Below, one piece after another: positions 52,779-63,665 of a stretch of 64,000 nt of DNA. Made by a program: the position numbers and the translations under genes. The stretch's first letter is position 1, and the number at the start of each line of letters is the position of its first letter. The notes beneath the pieces were generated by a model. It had not been told where the DNA came from, made no database searches, and saw only the letters and a program-made list of their open reading frames with translations. This stretch comes from Chryseobacterium gleum (lineage in GTDB: Bacteria > Bacteroidota > Bacteroidia > Flavobacteriales_D > Sanyastnellaceae), in NCBI GenBank assembly GCA_945881835.1, contig CAMCVP010000002.1:1-64000 (forward strand), read 5' to 3'.

Positions 52779-55388
52779 ATGATGACAGCTCAAGAGATTC
52801 GCCAAACTTTTTTAGACTTTTTCAAATCGAAAGGTCACCACATTGTTTCGTCGGCACCCATTGTGGTGAAGGGAGATCCAACACTCATGTTCACCAACGC
52901 GGGAATGAATCAGTTCAAAGATTTATTTCTTGGCCACGGCACCATAGAGCACAAGCGCATTGCGAACTCTCAGAAGTGTCTTCGCGTGAGCGGAAAGCAC
53001 AACGACTTGGAAGAAGTGGGCGTAGATACCTACCACCACACCATGTTTGAAATGTTGGGCAACTGGTCGTTCGGCGATTACTTCAAGGAAGAGGCCATCA
53101 CGTGGGCATGGGAGTTATTGACTGAAGTGTACAAACTTCCAAAAGACAGATTGTACGTAACCGTTTTTGAAGGCGATGAAAAGGAAGGATTGGAATTCGA
53201 TCAAGAGGCTTTCGACATCTGGAAACGCTGCATTGCGGAAGACAGAATTTTAAAAGGAAATAAAAAAGACAATTTTTGGGAAATGGGCGAAACGGGTCCT
53301 TGCGGTCCGTGTAGCGAAATTCACATTGACATTCGTACCGGCGAAGAGCGTGCGAAAGTCGATGGAAAAATATTGGTGAACGATAGCCATCCGCAAGTGA
53401 TTGAAATTTGGAACAACGTGTTCATGCAATTCAATCGCAAATCAAGCGGAGAGTTAGAGCCCCTTCCAAACAAACACGTAGATACCGGAATGGGCTTCGA
53501 ACGTTTGTGTGTTGCCCTTCAAGGCAAACAATCGAACTACGACACCGATGTGTTCTCGCCGTTGATTGAGCGCATTTCGAAAATATCTGGAGTGGCTTAT
53601 ACACGCACCGATTCGAAGCAAGACATTGCCATTCGCGTCATTGCAGACCACGTTCGCGCGGTGTCGTTTACCATTGCAGACGGACAACTTCCTGCAAGCG
53701 GTGGAGCGGGATATGTGATTCGAAGAATCTTGCGTAGAGCCATTCGTTACGGATACAGTTTCTTGAACAGAAAAGATCCATTCATTTTTGAATTGGTAGA
53801 TGTCCTTGCAGCAGAGATGGGTGCATTCTTCCCAGAGATTGTTTCCAACAAAGATTTGGTGAAGCGAGTGATTCGTGAGGAAGAAGAAAGCTTCTTGCGC
53901 ACACTCGACAAAGGCATTCAATTGTTAGACGATCACTTGAGCAAAGGCGCTTCAGTGTTAGATGGAAAGACTGTATTCGAATTGTATGACACCTTCGGAT
54001 TTCCTTTCGACTTAACGTCGTTAATTGCTTCTGAAAAGGGCGTGGGCGTGGATGCTGCAGGATTCGAAGAAGAATTGGCGAAGCAAAAAGAACGCAGTCG
54101 AAGTGCTACGAAATTAGAGACCGACGACTGGGTTGAATTGCAAGCAGGAGATCCAACATTTGTTGGATACGATTCGTTGGTATGCGAAACGAAAATTCTG
54201 AAATACAGAAAGATTAAAGCGAAAGGAAAAGAGAGTTTTCAATTGGTGTTGAGCAACACGCCTTTCTATGCGGAAGGTGGCGGACAGGTTGGAGATACCG
54301 GTGTTTTGAAAACCATTAACGAGAGCATTGCTGTCATAGACACCAAGAAAGAAAACAACTTGAGTGTTCACTTTGTAGAACAACTTCCAGAGAATGTGAA
54401 CGCAACTTTTACTGCGGTTGTAGATCGCACGAAGCGTGAAAGCTCACAACGCAATCACAGCGTAACGCACTTGTTGCACGAGGCATTGCGTGAAGTGTTG
54501 GGAACGCACGTAGAGCAAAAAGGATCGTTGGTGAATGCAGATTATTTGCGTTTCGACTTTTCGCATTTCGCGAAAATGACCGACGAAGAATTGAAGCAAG
54601 TAGAGCAATTGGTGAACAGCCGCATTCGCGCAGCTTTCCCATTGAATGAAAATAGAAACGCAACCATGGACGAAGCGAAAGCTCAAGGTGCCATGATGTT
54701 GTTTGGTGAAAAATACGGATCAACGGTTCGTGTAATTCAATTCGGAAACAGCGTTGAATTGTGCGGAGGAACGCACGTTCAAAAGACCAGCGATATTCGT
54801 TCATTCCAGATAACATCGGAAGCGGCGGTTGCTGCAGGTATTCGAAGAATTGAAGCCATTACAGCCGATGCGGTAGATGCGTTGTTGGAAGAAGAGCGCA
54901 ACGAATTGGAAGCGGTTCGTTCGTTGGTGAAAAACAAAAACGCGAGCAAAGCAGTGGAAGATTTGCTAAGCAAATTTTCTTTGTTGGAAAAAGAATTGGA
55001 CGCTTTGAAGCACGAGAAAGCCATGCAAATGAAAGGCGTGTTGAAAGAGAAGTTCGAAGAGAAAAATGGAATGAGTGTCTTGATTGATCAAGTAGATTTA
55101 GACGCGAATGCGATCAAGGATATTTGTTTCCAATTGAAATCAGAAATTCCAAATGCATTTATTTTATTGGCGAATGTGCAAGGCGGAAAGCCAACTATAT
55201 CATTGGCATTAAGCGATTCGTTGGTTAACGATAAGAAATGGAATGCCGGTCAGCTTGTGCGTGAATGGGCGAAAGCCATTAAAGGCGGCGGGGGCGGACA
55301 GCCGTTCTTCGCAACTGCCGGAGGAAGCGATGAGTCAGGATTGCCGACGGCTTTGCAATTGGCAAATGATTTTATTTCTGCTTCTTAA
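52779..55388 (+). CDS. alaS: Alanine--tRNA ligase
   Basis: 869 residues from ATG 52779 ([20 protein letters not shown]); an upstream frame extension overlaps the M23 gene and lacks homology. It charges tRNA-Ala. Class II catalytic core ([29 protein letters not shown]), editing site [12 protein letters not shown] and ELCGGTHV with its H/H/C/H zinc ligands, and a C-terminal DHHA1-type glycine-rich end ([14 protein letters not shown]). Normal length. The last 17 bp overlap the convergent tdk gene. Confidence 0.97.
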   Translation: MMTAQEIRQTFLDFFKSKGHHIVSSAPIVVKGDPTLMFTNAGMNQFKDLFLGHGTIEHKRIANSQKCLRVSGKHNDLEEVGVDTYHHTMFEMLGNWSFGDYFKEEAITWAWELLTEVYKLPKDRLYVTVFEGDEKEGLEFDQEAFDIWKRCIAEDRILKGNKKDNFWEMGETGPCGPCSEIHIDIRTGEERAKVDGKILVNDSHPQVIEIWNNVFMQFNRKSSGELEPLPNKHVDTGMGFERLCVALQGKQSNYDTDVFSPLIERISKISGVAYTRTDSKQDIAIRVIADHVRAVSFTIADGQLPASGGAGYVIRRILRRAIRYGYSFLNRKDPFIFELVDVLAAEMGAFFPEIVSNKDLVKRVIREEEESFLRTLDKGIQLLDDHLSKGASVLDGKTVFELYDTFGFPFDLTSLIASEKGVGVDAAGFEEELAKQKERSRSATKLETDDWVELQAGDPTFVGYDSLVCETKILKYRKIKAKGKESFQLVLSNTPFYAEGGGQVGDTGVLKTINESIAVIDTKKENNLSVHFVEQLPENVNATFTAVVDRTKRESSQRNHSVTHLLHEALREVLGTHVEQKGSLVNADYLRFDFSHFAKMTDEELKQVEQLVNSRIRAAFPLNENRNATMDEAKAQGAMMLFGEKYGSTVRVIQFGNSVELCGGTHVQKTSDIRSFQITSEAAVAAGIRRIEAITADAVDALLEEERNELEAVRSLVKNKNASKAVEDLLSKFSLLEKELDALKHEKAMQMKGVLKEKFEEKNGMSVLIDQVDLDANAIKDICFQLKSEIPNAFILLANVQGGKPTISLALSDSLVNDKKWNAGQLVREWAKAIKGGGGGQPFFATAGGSDESGLPTALQLANDFISAS

Positions 55389-55947
55389 CAAACGCTTCTC
55401 GTGAAAGCGGAACATACGATTCCTTTTCACCCAATTGAACTTGTTTATCGCCTTCAATTATTCTGTGCGAGTAATGCGCTAACTGTCCTGTTTCAACGCA
55501 GATGGCGTGAACCTTAGTCACGTATTCAGCAATGGCTAACAAATGCGGCATAGGTCCGAAAGGCTTCCCCGTGTAGTCCATGTCTAATCCCGCAACAATA
55601 ACGCGAACACCCATGTTTGCCAACTGATTGCAAACTTCTGGAAGTCCATCGTCGAAGAATTGCGCTTCATCAATGCCAATCACTTCTGCTGTCGAAGCAA
55701 GCAATAATATTTGAGAGGAATGTTCAACAGGAGTAGAGCGAATGCTCGTCCCCACATGACTCACTACTTCTTCTTCACTGTAGCGAATATCGAATTTCGG
55801 TTTGAAAATTTCAACGTTCATCTTTGCGAATTCCGCGCGCTTTAAACGTCGAATCAACTCTTCCGTTTTTCCAGAAAACATAGATCCGCACACGACTTCA
55901 ATCCAGCCGGCGCTTCTTCCTCTATTTACTGTGTTTTCTAGGAACAT
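55372..55947 (-). CDS. tdk: Thymidine kinase
   Basis: 191 residues from ATG 55947 ([14 protein letters not shown]). P-loop [22 protein letters not shown] with the catalytic Glu, and the thymidine-binding [19 protein letters not shown] loop are intact. Most bacterial enzymes have four zinc-binding cysteines in the lasso; here the first pair is reduced to AICVETGQ and the second to YVPLSREAF, a loss that I believe is common in flavobacterial homologues. Phosphorylates deoxythymidine in salvage. Confidence 0.95.
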   Translation of the reverse strand: MFLENTVNRGRSAGWIEVVCGSMFSGKTEELIRRLKRAEFAKMNVEIFKPKFDIRYSEEEVVSHVGTSIRSTPVEHSSQILLLASTAEVIGIDEAQFFDDGLPEVCNQLANMGVRVIVAGLDMDYTGKPFGPMPHLLAIAEYVTKVHAICVETGQLAHYSHRIIEGDKQVQLGEKESYVPLSREAFVKKQK

Positions 55948-55972
55948 GGGATTCAAAGATACTGTTCTGCGA

Positions 55973-56149
55973 AAGATGTTTCACAAGATACTTTGTAAGA
56001 TTTTTCAAAAGATGTTTTACAAGATGTTACACAAGATGCAAGCAAGATTTTTCAAAAGACGCCTTCAGCAAGATATACTCTAGCGAAGCTTCTTTCGCAG
56101 AATCTTACGAAGTATCTTGTCCCACATCTTGCCATCGGTATCTTGTGAA
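55973..56149. repeat. CAAGAT-rich array between tdk and the TonB receptor gene
   Basis: CAAGAT occurs five times on the plus strand between 55983 and 56074 (with AAGAT variants between), and ATCTTG three times from 56113 to 56145, so the two halves can pair. No frame spans the array. Confidence 0.7.
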
Positions 56150-56160
56150 GCATCTAACGC

Positions 56161-58473
56161 TTAAGTGCGAATCTCAGATTTAGACTTCTTCCTATTAATC
56201 GTTAAAGCGTATTGAATCATAAACCCTCTCGGCGCCTCTGGCTTAGCCGGACGAATGGTGACAAAGGCATTTGTGATATTGGTAATTTGAAGGGTAAAGC
56301 GATGACCGTTCTTTATGTATCCACCACGAATATCAATGATCGCTGAAGGTCCGCTGAAGTCTTTTCTGAATTGCGCTAAACCGGGAACAAACAATTCGAA
56401 AATGGAATCTACTTTTTCCATGTAACTATAAACTCGAATTCCTGCTCCAATGGTGAATCCTTCCGGCGATTGCCCATCAATGTTGAACTTACCCATGTGG
56501 CGGTAACGATACTTCAAGATTGGCGTTCCTGCGCCGCGTTCGTCGGTTGCGAAAGATTGAATGGCGTATTTAACATAAGGTGCGAATGATTTTAATTCCG
56601 GAAAAGTGTTCATGTCAATCGGACAGATATACGTGTATCCTCCGTTCAAATTCACCTTCCAATCTCCAATGTAACTGTCACCATTCAATGCAAGTTCAAC
56701 CCCACCAATTTGTGCATCGGTAATGTTTATGCTCTTGAATCCAAATCCGAAAAGCGGATCAGAAGGAGCGCCCCACTGATCAAACGAAAACTCCAATAAG
56801 TTTTTATATCGAGTGAGGAAGAAAGCAGCGTCGGCAGATGCATCCCATTCACCAATTTTTATTTTTTGCTTCACGCCAATTTCAGCGCCCCAGCCTTGTT
56901 CTGGACGAAGATCTGGATTTGGATAAATGCGAATGATATCGAGGTTGGTGTTTACAAAACGCTCAGCTGGCGAAGGGAAACGGAATCCTTGTCCAATGGA
57001 AGCACGAAGAAAAGTGTTCTTTCCAGCTTCGTAGTTAACACCCGCTCTTCCTACAGGAATCGAGCGGACAACCATTTGATCCAAACGGAACATTTCCATA
57101 CGAGCACCTGCACTGAATTGAAACTTCTTCCAAGGTTGATCGAACTGGACATAAGTTCCTGCGAAATTTCCCGCATGTCTTCCACCTAAACCGCCATCGT
57201 CGAAAAAGAATTGCGTGCCACTTAATCCGGCAACCAAAGTCCCTTTCGACTTCGTGCTGTGTTGAAATTGGTATTCGCTGCTGATGAGATTGGTGGCGGG
57301 ATACCAATCTTTTCCTCCCACTTGTAAGGTGTAATAATACCTTCCCCGAACGGTGTGCTTATTTGCGTTTTTATCGAAGGCCGTGAACCACGGATCAATG
57401 TTCGCCCACAGGTCGTTTAAGTTCAATAAAGTTGTTGTGCTGTAAGGCAAGTAAGAATCACCACCGGTTCCTTTCCACATAAAAAAGAATCCTTGTTTTT
57501 GATGCATGATGTTTCCATCTATTCCCGCACTTCTTCTTCCGTTTTTCCAAATTTTTCTTGTCCGAAAAGAGATACGCTCACGGTCTTCGTATTCGCCATT
57601 CAACCAACCCACGCTGCGCAATACATTTCCACCTAAAACGAAATCAATTCCGTTCTTTAAACGCTCTTTGTGACGGAATTGAAGACCACTCTGATAAGGA
57701 ATGCGATTGCCGGTCCACCAAGCCATAGATGCATCGCGCGGTTTATCGTAGGTGGTTCCAAACGTTGAAACAAAAGTCTCGGGTTCTTTACCCGGATAAG
57801 CAGTGCGGACATGAATAACTCCGTTCAATGCCGCACTTCCGTATTGCACAGACGACGCGCCTTTCACGACTTCAATTTGCTCTGCCAATTCTAGCGGAAC
57901 ATAGTTCCATTTAATATCGTTGCGATCTGCAGTAATTAATGGCTGATTGTCTACGATAAGCAACACACGCGTTCCCGCTCCGAAAGCATATCCGCTTCCC
58001 CCGCGAATACTCGCTTGTCCATCTATAATCGTAAGACCAGGAAGTCGCTCTGCGGCTTTCGCCAGATCGGGAGTAATGCGTTGAATAAGTTCGGTGGCTT
58101 TAATAACATCGATACTCAACGTTTGCAATTCGAGCGCTTGCAAATATTTCGAAGAGCCAATAACAACAGTTCCTGTAGAAGAGCTTTGTACTTTCAAAAA
58201 GATACTTAATCCCTTTTCAAACATATCATTTGAAATGGCCATGGTGCTGTCGGCATGTCCAAGGTGACGAATGGTTATTGAATCGAGGATATCTTTTTTA
58301 TTCAATTTGGAAGTTCCCGATAAATCTGTGACACCAATGGTCACACCTTTCGAGAAGAGCATTGCACCGGGCAAAGGCTCGCGAGAAGTTTCATCGAAAA
58401 TGCGAACTTTTAAGGTCTGCGCTGAAAGCGAAGTCGCAAGAATTGTTAAGAGAATGATAAGGCGGAAACGCAT
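56161..58473 (-). CDS. TonB-dependent outer-membrane receptor
   Basis: 770 residues. Signal peptide (MRFRLIILLTILATSLSAQ), a carboxypeptidase-regulatory-like domain (VRIFDETSREPLPGAMLFSK), a plug with LPGLTIIDGQASIRGGSGYA and LLIVDNQPLITADRNDI, then a 22-strand-type barrel with aromatic-rich strands to the C-terminus. No TonB-box substrate signature or SusD neighbour is present, so the ligand (metal chelate or other) cannot be named. No obvious partner genes; the flanks are repeat arrays. Confidence 0.9.
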   Translation of the reverse strand: MRFRLIILLTILATSLSAQTLKVRIFDETSREPLPGAMLFSKGVTIGVTDLSGTSKLNKKDILDSITIRHLGHADSTMAISNDMFEKGLSIFLKVQSSSTGTVVIGSSKYLQALELQTLSIDVIKATELIQRITPDLAKAAERLPGLTIIDGQASIRGGSGYAFGAGTRVLLIVDNQPLITADRNDIKWNYVPLELAEQIEVVKGASSVQYGSAALNGVIHVRTAYPGKEPETFVSTFGTTYDKPRDASMAWWTGNRIPYQSGLQFRHKERLKNGIDFVLGGNVLRSVGWLNGEYEDRERISFRTRKIWKNGRRSAGIDGNIMHQKQGFFFMWKGTGGDSYLPYSTTTLLNLNDLWANIDPWFTAFDKNANKHTVRGRYYYTLQVGGKDWYPATNLISSEYQFQHSTKSKGTLVAGLSGTQFFFDDGGLGGRHAGNFAGTYVQFDQPWKKFQFSAGARMEMFRLDQMVVRSIPVGRAGVNYEAGKNTFLRASIGQGFRFPSPAERFVNTNLDIIRIYPNPDLRPEQGWGAEIGVKQKIKIGEWDASADAAFFLTRYKNLLEFSFDQWGAPSDPLFGFGFKSINITDAQIGGVELALNGDSYIGDWKVNLNGGYTYICPIDMNTFPELKSFAPYVKYAIQSFATDERGAGTPILKYRYRHMGKFNIDGQSPEGFTIGAGIRVYSYMEKVDSIFELFVPGLAQFRKDFSGPSAIIDIRGGYIKNGHRFTLQITNITNAFVTIRPAKPEAPRGFMIQYALTINRKKSKSEIRT

Positions 58474-58570
58474 TTTTCAAAGATAATCAAAACGGCGGAG
58501 CCGATGACACAACACGTTGTGATGACAACTTCGTTGATGACGATTTTCAATCGATGACGCTCCGCGAAGC

Positions 58571-58673
58571 GGTCATCCGGAACGGTCATCCCGCAGGGTC
58601 ATCCCGCAGGGTCATCCACGCAGTGGTCATCCGGAACGGTCATCCACGCAGTGGTCATCCGGAACGGTCATCC
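58571..58673. repeat. GGTCATCC tandem array
   Basis: Eight copies of GGTCATCC at 13- or 15-bp intervals (58571, 58584, 58597, 58610, 58625, 58638, 58653, 58666), with alternating spacers GGAAC, CGCAG and ACGCAGT. Flanked by CCGCGAAGCGG hairpins at both ends. Non-coding. Confidence 0.85.
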
Positions 58674-58689
58674 GCGAAGCGGTTATGGG

Positions 58690-59493
58690 TTATCGCGAAG
58701 CGTTGAGGAACTCTATACAAATCTCATTAAACTCCACCGGCTTCTCAATATTCACCACGTGTCCGCTGTCGGGAACTACAATGAGTTCAGAGGAAGAGAA
58801 ACGCATAGCGAGCTTTTTTATGGAAGGAAGAAACATGTGATCTTCTGCGCCCATGACGTAGAGTGTCTTTGCGGTGGTTTCTTTTTTGCGGAAGGAAGAG
58901 AGCAGCGGATTCACTTGAGTGACCAAGCCAAACCACTTTTTGAATTCGGTTTGCTCGAGTTTTTTCGCTTCTTGAATGAATAGGTTTCGCGCTTCCGAAT
59001 TACTTTTCTTAGGCATAATGATGAACGCGAAAAGTCTGTAAAGAATGAGATACGGAATCAGTGACTTAAAGGTTTGCCCAAATCTCATGAGGAATTGTCC
59101 GCGCACATTCAGCTTCATTGTGGCACCCGCTAGGACCATTGATTTCACCAATGAAGAAGCGCGTTCGCTAATGTCTCGAATGACAATGGTTCCCATGGAA
59201 ATGCCAACGAAGTGGGTGCATTTGATTTTCAAATGTTCCAATACTTCAATGACTTCGTTGCCTATTTCTTCGAAGTTGTATTTCTCTTTTTTAAGCGGAC
59301 GAACATTTTTCGATTGACCGTGTCCGCGCAAATCAATGAGCAAGACATTGAAGTGTTTTTGAAACGCACGAATCTGTTTGAACCAAATGGCACTGCTACC
59401 ACCAGCCCCGTGAATAAAGGTTACCCATTCATTCGAACTGTCGTGATTGAAAATGGAATAGTGAAGAATTTGTCCGTTAGCAGAATTTATCAC
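58690..59493 (-). CDS. Alpha/beta-hydrolase
   Basis: 267 residues from a GTG start that overlaps the dxs stop (GTGA). Oxyanion region [14 protein letters not shown], nucleophile elbow VGISMGTI, acid in [13 protein letters not shown] and catalytic His in [13 protein letters not shown] lid insert with basic and hydrophobic helices lies in the middle. Substrate not predictable. Translational coupling to dxs suggests shared expression but not necessarily a shared pathway. Confidence 0.9.
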   Translation of the reverse strand: MINSANGQILHYSIFNHDSSNEWVTFIHGAGGSSAIWFKQIRAFQKHFNVLLIDLRGHGQSKNVRPLKKEKYNFEEIGNEVIEVLEHLKIKCTHFVGISMGTIVIRDISERASSLVKSMVLAGATMKLNVRGQFLMRFGQTFKSLIPYLILYRLFAFIIMPKKSNSEARNLFIQEAKKLEQTEFKKWFGLVTQVNPLLSSFRKKETTAKTLYVMGAEDHMFLPSIKKLAMRFSSSELIVVPDSGHVVNIEKPVEFNEICIEFLNASR

Positions 59494-61427
59494 GCGCCTA
59501 AAGATTGTGCAGCTTGCTTTCCAACCATTTCAACTGCTGTGCGTACCATGCCCGCAACGTCGTATCCACATTCAGCATACAACTGGTCTTGTGTTCCGTG
59601 CTCAATGTATTGGTCTGGAATTCCCAAACGCTTCACTTGAGCCGTGTAACCGTTGTCTGCCATGAATTCAATCACAGCACTTCCCATTCCACCTTGAACA
59701 CATCCGTCTTCCACCGTAATCACATGCTTGAATTTACCGAATACTTCATGAAGCATTAATTCATCAATCGGTTTCGCAAAACGCATGTCGTAATGTGCAG
59801 CAGAAATGCTTTGCTCTGCTAGTGCTTCGCATGCCTTCACGGCGTAATTTCCAATTGGACCAATGGTTAAAATAGCCACGTCATCTCCAGATTTAATCTT
59901 CCTTCCAGTACCTACTTTAATTTCTTTCATAGGTGTTTTCCAGTCTGTCATAACTCCGTTACCTCTTGGATAGCGAATGCTGAACGGACCTTGATCTGGA
60001 AGCTGTCCGGTGTACATTAAGTCGCGCAATTCACTTTCATTCATTGGGCTTGAAACAACCATGTGAGGAATGCAGCGCATGTAGGCTAAGTCATATGAAC
60101 CGTGGTGTGTAGGACCGTCGGCACCAACTAATCCGCCGCGATCTAAACAGAAAACGACATTTAATTTTTGAATGGCAACGTCGTGAATGACTTGGTCATA
60201 AGCGCGCTGCATGAAGCTCGAGTATATGTTACAGAAAGGCACCAATCCTTGTGTTGCCATTCCAGCAGAAAATGTAACCGCGTGTTGTTCAGCAATTCCA
60301 ACGTCGAAGGCGCGCTTAGGCATAGCCTCCATCATCAATTTCAATGAACATCCGCTAGGCATTGCCGGAGTAACACCCACAATCTTTTCGTTCTTCTCTG
60401 CTAATTCAATAATGGTATGTCCGAATACATCTTGATACAACGGCGGTTGTGGATTTTTCGGAACCACTTTTACAATTTCTCCGGTCTCTTTGTTGAAGAG
60501 TCCTGGCGCATGCCACTTTGTTGGAGAGCCCGCCTCAGCTGGAGCGTAGCCTTTTCCTTTCTTTGTAACGCAGTGCAAAATTTTCGGGCCAGGGATGTCT
60601 TTCAAATCGCGCATCACCTTCACCATATAATCCACATCGTGCCCGTCAATAGGACCGAAGTATCTCCACTTCAACGATTCGAAATAATTACTTTCTTTGA
60701 TTAACGTGCCTTTGAGCGCTTCAGAAATTTTGTGTGCAATGTGTTGGGCGTTCGGTCCGAATTTCGAAACCTTTCCAAGCAATTGCCACACATCGTCTTT
60801 CACTTTGTTGTAGGTGTGTGAAGTGGTAATATCAGTTAAGTATTCCTTCAACGCACCCACATTCGGATCAATGCTCATGCAATTGTCGTTCAACACAACA
60901 AGTACGTTGCAATCTGCTGTAGACCCGTGATTCAAGCCTTCGAAAGCCAAACCTGCGGTCATGGCACCATCTCCAATGACAGCAATAACTTGACGGTCTT
61001 TTTCTTCTTTTACTTTGCTCGCAACGGCCATTCCGATGGCAGCAGAAATTGAAGTAGAACTGTGTCCAACACCGAAGGTATCGTATTCGCTTTCGCTTCT
61101 TTTTGGGAAGCCAGAAATGCCTTTGTAAATTCTATTTGTGTGGAAAACGTCGCGTCTTCCAGATAAGATTTTATGTCCGTAAGCTTGGTGTCCAACGTCC
61201 CAAATCAATTGATCGTAGGGCGTTTCGAAAACGTAGTGAAGGGCAACGGTCAATTCAACCACACCCAAGCTAGCGCCGAAGTGCCCACCTTTTTCAGAAA
61301 CAATGTCAACAATGTACTGGCGCAGCTCGGTGCACAATTGTTTTAACTGATCTTCTTTTAATCCGTTGCGAAGGGCAATTGGATTATCGAATTGAGCGAG
61401 TAAAGGGCCTGGAATGAATGTCGACAT
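59490..61427 (-). CDS. dxs: 1-deoxy-D-xylulose-5-phosphate synthase
   Basis: 645 residues from ATG 61427 ([19 protein letters not shown]); an upstream in-frame ATG adds six residues without homology. First enzyme of the MEP isoprenoid pathway, condensing pyruvate and glyceraldehyde 3-phosphate with thiamine diphosphate. Motifs: [16 protein letters not shown], thiamine-binding [16 protein letters not shown] with a later NDNCMSI, catalytic transketolase-like [16 protein letters not shown], and a C-terminal [14 protein letters not shown]. Normal length. Confidence 0.97.
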   Translation of the reverse strand: MSTFIPGPLLAQFDNPIALRNGLKEDQLKQLCTELRQYIVDIVSEKGGHFGASLGVVELTVALHYVFETPYDQLIWDVGHQAYGHKILSGRRDVFHTNRIYKGISGFPKRSESEYDTFGVGHSSTSISAAIGMAVASKVKEEKDRQVIAVIGDGAMTAGLAFEGLNHGSTADCNVLVVLNDNCMSIDPNVGALKEYLTDITTSHTYNKVKDDVWQLLGKVSKFGPNAQHIAHKISEALKGTLIKESNYFESLKWRYFGPIDGHDVDYMVKVMRDLKDIPGPKILHCVTKKGKGYAPAEAGSPTKWHAPGLFNKETGEIVKVVPKNPQPPLYQDVFGHTIIELAEKNEKIVGVTPAMPSGCSLKLMMEAMPKRAFDVGIAEQHAVTFSAGMATQGLVPFCNIYSSFMQRAYDQVIHDVAIQKLNVVFCLDRGGLVGADGPTHHGSYDLAYMRCIPHMVVSSPMNESELRDLMYTGQLPDQGPFSIRYPRGNGVMTDWKTPMKEIKVGTGRKIKSGDDVAILTIGPIGNYAVKACEALAEQSISAAHYDMRFAKPIDELMLHEVFGKFKHVITVEDGCVQGGMGSAVIEFMADNGYTAQVKRLGIPDQYIEHGTQDQLYAECGYDVAGMVRTAVEMVGKQAAQSLGA

Positions 61428-61472
61428 ATTAAACAAAGTTAACAACTACAAGCCAAGTTTGTTCAAGGAAAC

Positions 61473-63554
61473 TTACTCGAATACAAGTTTTCGATGCGTC
61501 ACTACATTTCCACTTTGAATTTGAACAATGTAGAATCCAGCTGCTTGCTTTGAAATTCCGAAAGTATGTGTTCCAACACTTAGGTTTCCGTTGTAAATCT
61601 GCTCCACAATTTCTCCTGCACTGTTGAACAAAACAACGCTTGTTTTCTTGTGAGCAGCGCTGCCAAGCACGAGGGTTGCCGCGTCGTTGGTTGGATTCGG
61701 ATAAAGTGAAATTTCCAATGGTGATTCGGTGATTTCAATGAAGTTTCCGAGTGTGTCTACTACGGTAATATTTATGTCGTCGAGGTACAAATTATTTCCA
61801 CCATAACTAATGAATTCATATTTCAGTTGGAAATGATCCGTCATGTAACTCGAATTGGTAAGCGTCAAGGTTTCTCCACTCCATTGCGCAGTAGAACTTG
61901 GAGTGAATGCCAAATTAGTGGCATTTCCTGTTGGAAGATTTGTTGTTCCTTTTCGAATGCGTGCAAGTGTCCAAGCTGCGCCACAGTCGCCTGATGCGCT
62001 AATTCTCAATCGGTCGTCGGTTGTTGTTACTCTGTTGGCGTATGCCCACTTGTAACTTACAAAAATCGTATCTACCGCACTCATGTCGAATGTGTTCGAA
62101 ATGAATTCATCTACGTGCCCAGATTCGCTGGTGAAATTGGAAAGCTTTAATCCTTTTGCACCGCTATAATTCGCGTTAACGACTTGCCAAGTTTCATCGA
62201 GGTCTGGGTTGTTCACAAACCAATTGGTTCCGGGCCATGTACCTTCGAATCCTTCCATTACCGGCGTATTCATGCTAGCGCCGCCAAGAACAGTGATAAC
62301 GTTTGAATAGGTTTTTGAAAGTTCATCAGCGCCGTTACTAACGGTAAGAGTTACTGTGAATGTACCCGGAGTGCTGTATGTGTGCGTTGGATTCTGATGT
62401 ACTGCGGGGTCGCTACCCACAAGCGTTATTCCGTCACCGAAATTCCAATTCCAAGATGTAATTCCATGGTAGGAAATGTCTGAGAAAGCGACACTGTCTC
62501 CGGCACACAAGATGTTTTTGTTGAATTCGAAATCGGCTACGCAAAGGGCAGGATTTGTTACGCCAGTGGCTAAGAGATTTGACGCGGTGATCAGACTGCT
62601 GCGTGAAGCCACACTGCTTGTGATTGCAGCGCGCATGCGTGTGCGTTGTCCTTGCGTAAACATGCGTGAACAGTAGGAATATTCCATGTAGTTCTGAACG
62701 TTGTCTACCGTATTTCCGCAAGAACTTCCTGTAAGCGAGCAGCTCGTCCAACCAATTGTGTTTGGCGTATCAGTTACGTTGTCGTCTTGATTGCAATTCG
62801 AAGCAACTCCTGGAGAATTTCCGGGTCCCCAGGTGTGGTAGAGATTGAGCCAGTGTCCAACTTCGTGTGTTAATGTTCTGCTGCGTTGATTGGTGCTGGT
62901 TCCAATTGCTCCAACATAATCTGAACGAACAACAATTCCGTCAGAGTTTGCACCCCAGTTACCCGCAACGTCAGCCGGTAAATTTGTATAACCCGCAGCA
63001 CCCGCAGCATCTAAGCAAATCCAAATATTTAAATATTTGTTACGCGGCCACATGATTAGGTCTTTCATGCTTTGGTCACCTGCTGATGTAAGTGTAGAGA
63101 CAACACGATTAATCCCTCTGGTACAGTTTCCATTTGGATCTTTCGTTGCTAATGCGAATTCAATTCCAATATCTGCAGTAATGGTTTCAAATGCTGAAAC
63201 GACAAGGCTTATATCCGTGTTTAGCATGGCGAAATCACGATTCAAAATCGATAGCCCATTCAAAATTTGCTCGTCTGAAATGTTTTCGGAACCGTTGTTG
63301 TGAATCACGTGAAAGACAACCGGAATGGTGTAAATGGTTTGTGAGCCACGCTCTGGCGCATTGTCAACGAAATTTTCGGTGTAGGATTCGAGGGCTTCGC
63401 CAGCGCGACGAGCTATGCCTTCGGCTTCTGGATGCATCCCGAACATGCGCACGCGGTTTTCGCGCTCACCGCAATACAAATGCTCGCCTTGCGCGAAAAC
63501 GCCTGTTGCAACAAGTCCAAGTATTGCAATAAAAATGGATTTCAAAATTTTCAT
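61473..63554 (-). CDS. Secreted M43-type metallopeptidase with PKD and T9SS sorting domains
   Basis: 693 residues from ATG 63554 (MKILKSIFIAILGLVATG), which gives a signal peptide; the longer in-frame extension lies across lepA and is not used. Pappalysin-like zincin with HEVGHWLNLYH at residues 230-240 and a YMEYSYC Met-turn, a PKD domain (WNWNFGDGITLVGSDPAVHQ ... FTVTLTVSNGA), a MAM-like beta domain (DRLRISASGDCGAAWTLA), and a C-terminal sorting domain (LYPNPTNDAATLVLG ... GFYIVQIQSGN). It probably degrades extracellular protein. Transcribed away from lepA. Confidence 0.92.
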   Translation of the reverse strand: MKILKSIFIAILGLVATGVFAQGEHLYCGERENRVRMFGMHPEAEGIARRAGEALESYTENFVDNAPERGSQTIYTIPVVFHVIHNNGSENISDEQILNGLSILNRDFAMLNTDISLVVSAFETITADIGIEFALATKDPNGNCTRGINRVVSTLTSAGDQSMKDLIMWPRNKYLNIWICLDAAGAAGYTNLPADVAGNWGANSDGIVVRSDYVGAIGTSTNQRSRTLTHEVGHWLNLYHTWGPGNSPGVASNCNQDDNVTDTPNTIGWTSCSLTGSSCGNTVDNVQNYMEYSYCSRMFTQGQRTRMRAAITSSVASRSSLITASNLLATGVTNPALCVADFEFNKNILCAGDSVAFSDISYHGITSWNWNFGDGITLVGSDPAVHQNPTHTYSTPGTFTVTLTVSNGADELSKTYSNVITVLGGASMNTPVMEGFEGTWPGTNWFVNNPDLDETWQVVNANYSGAKGLKLSNFTSESGHVDEFISNTFDMSAVDTIFVSYKWAYANRVTTTDDRLRISASGDCGAAWTLARIRKGTTNLPTGNATNLAFTPSSTAQWSGETLTLTNSSYMTDHFQLKYEFISYGGNNLYLDDINITVVDTLGNFIEITESPLEISLYPNPTNDAATLVLGSAAHKKTSVVLFNSAGEIVEQIYNGNLSVGTHTFGISKQAAGFYIVQIQSGNVVTHRKLVFE

Positions 63555-63616
63555 GGTGAACAAAAATAATGGAATGTGGGCTATAACAATTTTTGTTTTT
63601 GAGTAATTTCTTTTCA

Positions 63617-63648
63617 TTGTTTTGTTCTTAGCTTTAGACGTACCTTTG
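63617..63648 (+). promoter_or_regulatory. Likely lepA promoter
   Basis: TACCTTTG -7 box at 63641-63648, with TTG at 63617-63619 giving 21 bp spacing, 17 bp before the ATG at 63666. Fits the Bacteroidota pattern TTG-N19-21-TAnnTTTG. Confidence 0.55.
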
Positions 63649-63665
63649 CACCGCTTAAAAAGAAC

